In this document: positions 1 to 5,697 of the stretch, in pieces | Layout: the number at the start of each line of letters is the position of its first letter | Numbering within the stretch: the stretch's first letter is position 1 | NCBI GenBank assembly: GCA_027620595.1 | Contig: JAQCDI010000039.1 | Coordinates: 1-12,149, forward strand | Direction of reading: 5' to 3' | Length of the DNA: 12,149 nucleotides | Origin: Bacteroidota bacterium | GTDB taxonomy: Bacteria; Bacteroidota; Rhodothermia; Rhodothermales; UBA10348 | Made by a program: the position numbers and the translations under genes | Notes under the pieces: generated by a model | Databases searched by the model: none | Seen by the model: the letters and a program-made list of their open reading frames with translations, nothing else | What the model was told of the DNA's origin: nothing

Positions 1-338
1 CGGTTATAAATGGTGATTCTCTCACTGGCGAGATCACCAACCGAGAACGGGCCTGACGGGCGACGTACCTCGGCGTCAATCTGGCTCGCACCAGCCCTTG
101 ACCATACCCACGAGATTGCGATCAGCAGTATCAGGATGTAGTTCAGCTTCACCGCCAGGTCGAATCCGGTCGCCATCGAGGTGGCCTGCAACAACACCAT
201 CACGGCCAGGATCACGTACAGGACGGGCCTGCGCCTCAAGTTGCGCGTCACCCTGTTGCCGCGCTTTTTCACAGCTTTGGCCGGGATTCGCACTCCCGTT
301 GCGCTTCGCGTGAGCCAGTCAGATCGCTGTCGCAGCAT
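1..338 (-). CDS. DUF58 family protein, N-terminal part (truncated by window edge)
   Basis: The frame is open from ATG at 338 to the window edge with no stop, giving 112 complete codons; the C-terminus lies outside. A basic N-terminus of about 38 residues is followed by two hydrophobic segments at about 39–55 (PVLYVILAVMVLL) and 62–79 (LNYILILLIAISWVW). The start of a soluble region follows (EVRRPSGPFSVGDLASERI). Two N-terminal membrane helices followed by a 'VRR…VGD' strand are typical of DUF58 proteins. The gene sits 58 nt downstream of moxR on the same strand, and moxR–DUF58 is the classical pairing, including in the bat aerotolerance operons of Bacteroidota. The MoxR ATPase is thought to act on such partners, but the molecular role of DUF58 is poorly defined. 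A later GTG start (residue 23 or 30) is possible. The short visible length is the main limit on the call. Confidence 0.72.
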   Translation of the reverse strand, partial: MLRQRSDWLTRSATGVRIPAKAVKKRGNRVTRNLRRRPVLYVILAVMVLLQATSMATGFDLAVKLNYILILLIAISWVWSRAGASQIDAEVRRPSGPFSVGDLASERITIYN

Positions 339-360
339 AGGCCTCAGTGTCTGATAGTTG

Positions 361-383
361 TCGGTGCATTATCATGCACCCGA
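361..383 (-). other. Small hairpin between moxR and the DUF58 gene
   Basis: The perfect inverted repeat GGTGCAT/ATGCACC (363–369 and 374–380) has a 4-nt loop. Two more pairs can form past one bulged base (361–362 with 382–383). It lies in the 58-nt gap between the moxR stop and the DUF58 start. No T-run follows in the minus direction, so it is not a canonical terminator. It could tune relative expression or mRNA stability within the operon, which is inference only. Confidence 0.4.
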
Positions 384-396
384 CCAGGAATCGAGA

Positions 397-1365
397 TCAG
401 GACGGACGCCGGCCGCCGCCGCCGCCGGGAACTGGCACATCGCCGAGAATTTCCTCAACGATCGACACCTGTGTGATGCCTCGCATCCGTGCCGAAGGAG
501 ACAACAACACCCTGTGAGCCATCACGGAACCGGCGATTGCCTTTACATCATCAGGGGTCACGTAGTCACGGCCTCGCAGCATCGCCATCGCCTTCGCACC
601 CTTCATGAGGTTCAGCGAAGCCCTTGGAGATACGCCCAGTGCCGCATCACGATGTGTCCGGGTGGCATTGGACAGGGCAACAATGTACTGCTTCACGAGT
701 TCGTTGATGTAGATGTCATCGACGCGGTGCTGCAGCTCCAATATCTCGACAGGAGTGCATATCGCCGCGATCGCATCGATAGGATCCGAAGTTTCACGCC
801 GATCCAGGATTGCCACTTCTTCTTCACTCGTCGGGTAACCGAGAGCAATGCGCATAAAGAACCGGTCCAGTTGCGCTTCAGGGAGAGGAAACGTGCCTTC
901 GTATTCGATAGGGTTCTGAGTCGCCATAACCATGAACGGCTCGGGCAGCGCCCGGGTGACCCCATCAACCGTCACCTGCCGTTCACCCATTGCCTCAAGT
1001 AAGGCAGATTGGGTCTTTGGCGTAGCCCGGTTCACCTCGTCAGCCAGCACGATCTGCGCCATGACCGGCCCTGGGCGAAACTCAAAATTCTCGCTCTTCT
1101 GGTTGAAGATTGAGGCGCCAGTCACGTCACTTGGCAGCAGGTCCGGCGTGAATTGCAATCGACGAAAATCGCAACCTGTCGTCACTGCCAGTGAGCGGGC
1201 GAGCATCGTCTTGCCAACACCGGGCACATCCTCAATGAGAACGTGCCCACGAGAGAAAAGGGATACAAGCGCCAGTTCGATGGCCGGTCGTTTGCCAACG
1301 ATAACCGTGCTGATGTTATCCACCAGCGTTTCAGCTAATCGGGTTGGTTCAACGGAAAGAGTCAC
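397..1365 (-). CDS. MoxR family AAA+ ATPase
   Basis: This is a cytoplasmic AAA+ ATPase of the MoxR/RavA class, thought to act as a chaperone in maturing or activating partner proteins, often encoded alongside DUF58 and von Willebrand A proteins. With the GTG start at 1365 it is 322 residues, normal for the family. Visible motifs: Walker A EDVPGVGKT (45–53), Walker B VLADEVNRA (106–114), sensor-1 MATQNP (147–152) and the LPEAQLDRF segment with its arginine (161–169). A C-terminal lid region follows, ending in a Gly-rich, basic tail. The frame stays open upstream through the tRNA gene, but that extension is spurious. The GTG has a purine-rich AAGGGCGGGG just ahead of it; a TTG four codons upstream is the alternative start. 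The gene begins 61 nt after the tRNA-Val 3' end and is probably transcribed with it from the promoter at 1545–1575. The DUF58 gene lies directly downstream. Confidence 0.93.
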   Translation of the reverse strand: MTLSVEPTRLAETLVDNISTVIVGKRPAIELALVSLFSRGHVLIEDVPGVGKTMLARSLAVTTGCDFRRLQFTPDLLPSDVTGASIFNQKSENFEFRPGPVMAQIVLADEVNRATPKTQSALLEAMGERQVTVDGVTRALPEPFMVMATQNPIEYEGTFPLPEAQLDRFFMRIALGYPTSEEEVAILDRRETSDPIDAIAAICTPVEILELQHRVDDIYINELVKQYIVALSNATRTHRDAALGVSPRASLNLMKGAKAMAMLRGRDYVTPDDVKAIAGSVMAHRVLLSPSARMRGITQVSIVEEILGDVPVPGGGGGRRPS

Positions 1366-1426
1366 GTCCCCGCCCTTCAACTCATCAGGCCAACCACATC
1401 GGAACTGCAGCCTGATATTGGATAAG

Positions 1427-1503
1427 TGGTGGGCGATGCAGGACTCGAACCTGCGACCCCCTGTTTGTAAGACAGGTGCTCTAACCAACTGAGCTAATCT
1501 CCC
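1427..1503 (-). tRNA. tRNA-Val (anticodon UAC)
   Basis: A complete 77-nt cloverleaf on the minus strand. The D-stem is GCTC/GAGC. The anticodon stem CCTGT/ACAGG carries loop CTTACAA, so the anticodon is TAC (valine, GUA codons). The T-stem is GCAGG/CCTGC with T-loop TTCGAGT. The discriminator is A73 and the CCA end is encoded (1429–1427). The acceptor stem GGGAGAT/ATCGCCC has six Watson-Crick pairs and one A4·G69 mismatch. The gene lies between its promoter and moxR, so the primary transcript probably continues into moxR and needs 3' processing. Isotype is clear from anticodon and overall sequence. Confidence 0.96.
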
Positions 1504-1544
1504 TAAACGTCCGAAAGCGACGATCAGGCCGCTTTCAGAGCCCG

Positions 1545-1575
1545 CAATATTACGCTGACTTTTAGTGAATGTCAA
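1545..1575 (-). promoter_or_regulatory. Promoter of the tRNA-Val–moxR unit
   Basis: On the minus strand a perfect TTGACA (1575–1570) is separated by 17 bp from TAATAT (1552–1547), 44 nt upstream of the tRNA 5' end. The same bases also fit the Bacteroidota pattern: TTG, then 20 nt, then TAATATTG (1552–1545), one base off TAnnTTTG. The predicted transcription start is near 1540. It directs transcription away from rpmH. Confidence 0.7.
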
Positions 1576-1584
1576 TGGATCCAG

Positions 1585-1612
1585 TTGAACGAGGATGTTC
1601 TTGTCGTATCTT
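1585..1612 (+). promoter_or_regulatory. Candidate promoter of the rpmH operon
   Basis: TTGAAC (1585–1590), a 16-bp spacer and TATCTT (1607–1612) each match 4 of 6 consensus positions. They lie about 10 bp from the outer edge of the divergent tRNA promoter. If used, the rpmH leader would be about 165 nt long. The match is weak and other start sites in 1613–1780 cannot be excluded. Confidence 0.3.
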
Positions 1613-1632
1613 CACTATTCTGCGTCCGCGCG

Positions 1633-1767
1633 CTGTGGGGCCCCGTCCCACGACTCCCGTAAAGCACGTGGCAGCACCCCATATTCCATCGAGGAAGTCG
1701 ACGCCTGTCGGTTTCCGCGTGTGCCTCTTGGCACGCCGAATTCCCACCTGAAGATCCTGGCCAGGAT
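1633..1767 (+). promoter_or_regulatory. Hairpin-rich 5' leader of rpmH
   Basis: The non-coding stretch upstream of rpmH has four successive self-complementary elements. (1) 1635–1640 pairs with 1646–1651 (GTGGGG/TCCCAC, 5-nt loop). (2) 1693–1702 pairs with 1707–1716: ten pairs including two G·U, with loop GCCT. (3) 1719–1725 pairs with 1730–1736: seven pairs including one U·G, with loop TCTT. (4) 1754–1767 is the perfect palindrome ATCCTGGCCAGGAT, ending 17 nt before the rpmH start codon. No T-run follows any of them, so none is a canonical terminator. A cis-acting RNA element controlling the ribosomal-protein operon is possible. I recognise no known riboswitch or leader family. Confidence 0.4.
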
Positions 1768-1784
1768 TAACCAAGCCCAGCATC

Positions 1785-1940
1785 ATGAAACGTACGTACC
1801 AGCCGAGCCGCCGCAAACGCGCCAACAAGCATGGTTTCCGCTCACGTATGGCCACCAAGAACGGCCGCCGTGTGCTTGCCCGCCGTCGTTCCAAAGGACG
1901 CAAGAACCTGACCGTCAGCGACACGAAGCCCGGAAAGTAA
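1785..1940 (+). CDS. rpmH: 50S ribosomal protein L34
   Basis: A 51-residue, highly basic protein beginning MKRTYQPSRRKRANKHGF and continuing with FRSRMATKNGRRVLARRR…KGRK, the diagnostic L34 sequence almost from end to end. It is a component of the large ribosomal subunit. The tail (NLTVSDTKPGK) is slightly longer than in the shortest L34 proteins. There is no Shine-Dalgarno sequence before the ATG. It is the first gene of the plus-strand cluster and rnpA follows after 8 nt, the near-universal bacterial order. The start codon is fixed by the conserved MKRTYQPS. Confidence 0.98.
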   Translation: MKRTYQPSRRKRANKHGFRSRMATKNGRRVLARRRSKGRKNLTVSDTKPGK

Positions 1941-1948
1941 GAGACATC

Positions 1949-2380
1949 ATGGGCGACGCCACGCCATCCGCCGGAAGCGGCGGGCTCGGCTTTCCGCTCG
2001 CCCGTCGTCTCAAGCGCAAGCGGTTCATTGAACCCTTGTTTGACCGGAACAACCCGGACCGTCAGTCCATCCGAGCCGGATGTGTCCGTATCGTGTTCCG
2101 ATTCGTGCCGGAGGGCAGCTTTGACGCACCCTTCCAGGTAGGCGTGGCGGTTGGGAAGTCCCGAGGACATGCCCCCCGACGCAATCGTATAAAGCGGGTC
2201 ATCCGCGAAACGCTGCGCCACGGCCAGGACAGTCTGGAGCGCTGCGTGGCAGAGGCCGGACAGCCCTTGACGGCCATGGTGTTGTTCCAGGGCAGCGATG
2301 AACCGGCCGCCACCATTCGCCGGGATGTGGAGGAAGCGCTGCGCCGATTGATCCGCAGATCCCCGGATCGTGCGCGCTGA
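1949..2380 (+). CDS. rnpA: Ribonuclease P protein component
   Basis: A 143-residue basic protein that binds the RNase P RNA and supports removal of tRNA 5' leaders. The hallmark RNR motif is clear: GHAPRRNRIKRVIRE at 73–87, with the invariant RNRxKRxxRE. The N-terminal FPLARRLKRKRFIEPLF (15–31) matches the family's 'L.k..F..lf' entry, and the FQVGVAVGKSRG strand (62–73) precedes the RNR helix. A Gly/Ser-rich extension of about 13 residues precedes the conserved part. The ATG at 1949 follows the rpmH stop by 8 nt. The frame is open further upstream, but that stretch overlaps rpmH in another frame and is not coding. An 80-nt gap to yidC follows; it holds a short hairpin (2383–2387/2395–2399) and no yidD. 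Confidence 0.93.
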   Translation: MGDATPSAGSGGLGFPLARRLKRKRFIEPLFDRNNPDRQSIRAGCVRIVFRFVPEGSFDAPFQVGVAVGKSRGHAPRRNRIKRVIRETLRHGQDSLERCVAEAGQPLTAMVLFQGSDEPAATIRRDVEEALRRLIRRSPDRAR

Positions 2381-2460
2381 GCGGAACCGGTATCGTTCCC
2401 TCCCGTACCGCCTCGGATGCTTGCCTTCCGGATCACCCACCCTTCGACGAGAGGCCCCGA

Positions 2461-4257
2461 TTGGATAGAAATGTTCTGACCGCCACTGTGCTTATTGCCA
2501 TCATCATGGTGGTATGGCTCACCTGGCTGGCACCGACGCCGCCTGCGGCCGATCCTGCGGGCGCCATTCCTGATTCGACCGTGCAGGATGCCGGTCAGGA
2601 GTTCGTGGAACAAGGGGAGCCGAGGGTAGGCTCGGTCCAGGAGCTCGCAGCCGACGATACCACGTTCGTTCCGAGCCAGGGCCTCCCCGAGCGCTTCATC
2701 ACGGTGGAGACGGATCTCTACACGGCCGTCCTGTCCACGCGTGGCGGTACGTTCTCCTCGTTTGCCCTCAAGGAATACACCATCGCCGGGACCGATCGCC
2801 CGGTTCAATTGGTCGATTCCACCAAAGGGGGCGCCTTGGGCGTGTTGTTTACCAGCCCGGGCAACCGCAATTATGACACCCGTGCCTTCGATTTCGTGCC
2901 CTCGACCGACAGGGAACGGATCGAGGTAGGCGATGCCCCCGTTTCGCTTTCGCTGCGCACCGAGGTGGGTGGCGGAGCCATCGAGTTGACCTATACGTTC
3001 TCGCCCGGCTCCTACGAGGTGGGGCTTGAGGTGGATCAGCCCGGCGCGTCGAGTTTCAGCACGCGCGAAGGATACGAGCTGGTCTGGAACGGTGGCGTGC
3101 CGTTCTCGGAGCTCGACCATGAGAATGCCGCGCAGCACACGGGATCCTTTGCCCGCAGCGGTGGCGAAGTGGAGTCCGTCCTGCTCAAGAGCGAGACCTA
3201 CGACGAACAGTCGCTCCGGGGCGAGGTGGACTGGGTGGCGGTGAAGAACAAGTATTTCACCGTTGTCGTGATGCCGCAAGCCACGACGCGCGGAGCAGAG
3301 CTGATCGGGGAGCGGTTCGGAGAGGTATCCGAATCCTATGGTCGTCACGACTACGTGGCCTCCCTCCTGATGCCGGCGGCAGAAGCCACACCGGATACGT
3401 TCCGGATGTACATGGGGCCCATGCTCTATGGCAATCTGAACGGCTACGACCTGGATCTCTACAACATGGTCGACTTCGGGTGGGACTTCTTCGAGATCAT
3501 TACCCGCCCGCTGGCCCGGTTCATTTTCATTCCGGCCTTCACCTATCTGGGCAGCATCATGCCCTACGGATGGGTCATCATCGTACTGGCCTTCCTGATC
3601 AAGCTGGTCCTCTACCCGCTGACGAAGTCCTCCTTCAAGAGTATGGCCAAGATGCGCGAGTTGCAGCCGCGCATGGAAGCCATCAAGGAGCAGTATGCGG
3701 ACAACCCGCAGAAGCAGCAGGAGGCCATGATGAAGATGTACAAGGAGACGGGGGTCAACCCGCTCGGTGGGTGTCTGCCCATGCTCCTGCAGTACCCGGT
3801 CATCATCGCCCTCTGGCAGTTCCTGCCGCAGGCCATCGAACTGCGTCAGCAGGGCTTCCTGTGGGCCCAGGACCTCTCGGCGCCCGACTTCATCCTGAGT
3901 CTGCCGTTCACGATTCCCATGTACGGCAACGCCATTGCCGGTTTCACGCTCCTCATGGGCATCTCGATGGTCTTCCAGATGAAGCTGTCAATGACCAACC
4001 AGTCGAACGTGCAGGCCAAGATCTTCACCTACGTCTTCCCGGTGATGATCTTCGTGATCTTCAACAAGCTGGCATCGGGACTGAACCTGTACTACCTGTG
4101 CTACAACGTCCTGACGGCCGTCCAGCAGAAGTTTGTCAACAAACAGGTCCACGAGCACCCCGAGGAGTTGCAGCCCAAGAAGAAGGAGAAGGCGCCCTGG
4201 GGCAAGAAAGAAGCCGGGCGTGGCGCCGTAACGGGCAAAAGGCAGGGTCGGCGCTGA
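2461..4257 (+). CDS. yidC: Membrane protein insertase YidC (Oxa1 family)
   Basis: A 598-residue inner-membrane insertase that inserts and folds membrane proteins with or without SecYEG. The layout is that of Gram-negative YidC. An N-terminal helix (about 5–24) is followed by a periplasmic domain to about 350. The conserved insertase core comes next: helix 370–388, coiled cytoplasmic loop (KSMAKMRELQP…NPQKQQEAMMKMYK), helix from NPLGGCLPMLLQYPV (433–447), helix about 484–510, and final helices about 521–552. The tail is Lys/Arg-rich and may contact ribosomes. The groove position usually held by Arg (R366 in E. coli) is Lys381 here. The start is TTG at 2461, preceded by AGAGG; it gives MDRNVLTA, the typical N-terminus, whereas the next ATG (codon 16) would cut the first helix. 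mnmE starts 12 nt downstream. Confidence 0.97.
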   Translation: MDRNVLTATVLIAIIMVVWLTWLAPTPPAADPAGAIPDSTVQDAGQEFVEQGEPRVGSVQELAADDTTFVPSQGLPERFITVETDLYTAVLSTRGGTFSSFALKEYTIAGTDRPVQLVDSTKGGALGVLFTSPGNRNYDTRAFDFVPSTDRERIEVGDAPVSLSLRTEVGGGAIELTYTFSPGSYEVGLEVDQPGASSFSTREGYELVWNGGVPFSELDHENAAQHTGSFARSGGEVESVLLKSETYDEQSLRGEVDWVAVKNKYFTVVVMPQATTRGAELIGERFGEVSESYGRHDYVASLLMPAAEATPDTFRMYMGPMLYGNLNGYDLDLYNMVDFGWDFFEIITRPLARFIFIPAFTYLGSIMPYGWVIIVLAFLIKLVLYPLTKSSFKSMAKMRELQPRMEAIKEQYADNPQKQQEAMMKMYKETGVNPLGGCLPMLLQYPVIIALWQFLPQAIELRQQGFLWAQDLSAPDFILSLPFTIPMYGNAIAGFTLLMGISMVFQMKLSMTNQSNVQAKIFTYVFPVMIFVIFNKLASGLNLYYLCYNVLTAVQQKFVNKQVHEHPEELQPKKKEKAPWGKKEAGRGAVTGKRQGRR

Positions 4258-4269
4258 GCCCTCCGCATC

Positions 4270-5655
4270 ATGGCCACGGCAGCGGGAGATAGCGTCCAGG
4301 ACACCATTGTCGCCCGCGCCACCCCGCGCGGCGCCTCGGCCTTGAGTGTCATCCGCCTCTCCGGAGGGCGGGCGCTGGAGATTTCGGGCCGGGTGTTTTC
4401 GGGGAAGGACCTCGCTGTCCAGCCCAGCCATACCGTGCATGTGGGGTGGGTAGGCGAACCGGGCGACCCGATCGATCAGGTGGTGTGCACCCTGTTCCGG
4501 GCTCCCCACTCGGCGACGGGTGAGGATGTCGTCGAATTTTCCTGCCACGGCAGCGATGTGGCCTCGGATGCGCTGATCCGTCTGCTCGTGCGCGTCGGAG
4601 CCCGCCTGGCCGAACCCGGTGAGTTCACGTTGCGCGCCTTCATGAACGGCAAGGTGGATCTGGCGCAGGCTGAAGCCATTGCCGAGCTGATCCACGCGCA
4701 GAGCGAACGCGCAGGCCGCATTTCGATGTCACATCTGCGAGGAAGGTATTCCGAGGAGCTCAACGCCATTCGTGAGCGGCTGGTCGAGTTGGTTTCCCTG
4801 CTTGAATTGGAATTGGACTTCAGCGAGGAAGATGTGGCCTTTGCCGACAGAACACGTCTTGTGGCGCTGCTGACCGAAGCCGCAGACCGTCTGGCGGCGC
4901 TCATGGGCAGTTTCCGTTTTGGACAGGCGCTCAGCGAAGGCGTCCGCGTGGTCATCGTCGGCCGGCCGAATGCAGGCAAGTCCACGCTCATGAATTCCCT
5001 GCTGGGCTATGATCGGGTCATCGTGTCCGACATCCCCGGGACGACACGGGATGAGGTCGAGGCCAGTGTTGTCAAGGACGGTATCCGGCTTTCCTTCGTG
5101 GATACGGCGGGTCGGCGGGAAACAGATGACCAGGTGGAAGCCGAAGGTGTACGCCGGAGTCTGGATGCCGAGCACACGGCAGATCTTGTGCTGGAATTGG
5201 TGGATCTCTCGGCAGGAGCCCCTCCCCTTTTTGCGGCCCCCCGATCGGAAACCACGGCGCACCGATTGCGCGTGGGCAACAAAGCGGATCTCATGGCAGG
5301 TACCGAAGCGTTCGCATCGGCGCACGCTGTGGATATTGTCATTTCCGCTGTGGCCATGCGGCGCGGGGAAGAACCGGTCGAGCCGCTGTTGGACGCCATA
5401 CTCGAACGGACGGTGGGCCATCGAGCGTTTGACGGAGAGCACCAGGTGGTGACCAGTCAGCGACAGCAGGAACACATCCGCAGCGCCTCTGCGGCCATTG
5501 CGCGCGTGCGCAACGGGTTGGATGCGAGCGTCTCCTCGGACATGCTTTCAGCCGATGTACGTCAGGTCATAGCGGAGATCGGCGCCATCACGGGGGTGGT
5601 TACGAATGAGGACATCCTGGATCAGATCTTTTCCCGATTCTGCATAGGCAAATAG
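4270..5655 (+). CDS. mnmE: tRNA modification GTPase MnmE
   Basis: A 461-residue GTPase that with MnmG installs the aminomethyl-type group at C5 of wobble uridine 34 in certain tRNAs. The N-terminal formyl-THF-binding domain (about 8–125) begins DTIVARATPRGASALSVIRLSG. A helical domain flanks an inserted G domain with G1 GRPNAGKS (231–238), G2 GTTRDE (257–262), G3 DTAG (278–281) and G4 NKAD (337–340). The protein ends in FCIGK, the conserved C-terminus with its functional cysteine (Cys458). Length is normal. The start follows yidC by 12 nt and has no Shine-Dalgarno sequence. Its partner mnmG lies 36 nt downstream, so the two subunits are probably made from one transcript. All key motifs are intact. 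Confidence 0.97.
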   Translation: MATAAGDSVQDTIVARATPRGASALSVIRLSGGRALEISGRVFSGKDLAVQPSHTVHVGWVGEPGDPIDQVVCTLFRAPHSATGEDVVEFSCHGSDVASDALIRLLVRVGARLAEPGEFTLRAFMNGKVDLAQAEAIAELIHAQSERAGRISMSHLRGRYSEELNAIRERLVELVSLLELELDFSEEDVAFADRTRLVALLTEAADRLAALMGSFRFGQALSEGVRVVIVGRPNAGKSTLMNSLLGYDRVIVSDIPGTTRDEVEASVVKDGIRLSFVDTAGRRETDDQVEAEGVRRSLDAEHTADLVLELVDLSAGAPPLFAAPRSETTAHRLRVGNKADLMAGTEAFASAHAVDIVISAVAMRRGEEPVEPLLDAILERTVGHRAFDGEHQVVTSQRQQEHIRSASAAIARVRNGLDASVSSDMLSADVRQVIAEIGAITGVVTNEDILDQIFSRFCIGK

Positions 5656-5697
5656 ATCGTAACCCGAAGGGACACAACGCGTAACACGAATATGCAG
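5640..5697 (+). repeat. Inverted repeat spanning the mnmE–mnmG junction
   Basis: CTGCATA (5640–5646, within the last codons of mnmE) is perfectly complementary to TATGCAG (5691–5697), which contains the mnmG ATG (5692–5694). The 44-nt loop holds one copy of a 22-nt motif that recurs at 9424–9445. If it forms in mRNA, the 7-bp stem would cover the mnmG start codon. Confidence 0.4.
5665..5686 (+). repeat. 22-nt intergenic motif, copy 1 (upstream of mnmG)
   Basis: The motif reads CGAAGGGACACAACGC, then G, then TAACA, and ends 5 nt before the mnmG start. It matches the copy at 9424–9445 at 20 of 22 positions in the same orientation. Both copies are non-coding. The function is unknown; a dispersed repeat, a protein-binding site or an RNA element are all possible. 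Confidence 0.5.

Noticed and set aside
358..1002. Plus-strand open frame of 214 codons
   Set aside because: It lies opposite moxR, whose motifs are unmistakable; the peptide is His/Arg-rich with no recognisable domain, as expected of a GC-rich antisense shadow.
1313..1323. Possible DnaA box (TTATCCACC, one base from TTATCCACA)
   Set aside because: A single imperfect copy inside moxR coding sequence, with no cluster and no AT-rich unwinding element nearby; most likely chance. No oriC is evident in the window.
1366..1575. N-terminal extension of MoxR by 70 residues, starting at an ATG at 1575
   Set aside because: The extension reads straight through the tRNA-Val gene; the peptide (LVRAPVLQTGGRRFESC) is the familiar false translation of a tRNA. 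MoxR homology begins just after the GTG at 1365.
2062..3348. Minus-strand open frame of 428 codons across rnpA and yidC
   Set aside because: It is antisense to two confirmed genes, has no domain I recognise and has the Arg/Gly-rich composition of shadow frames.
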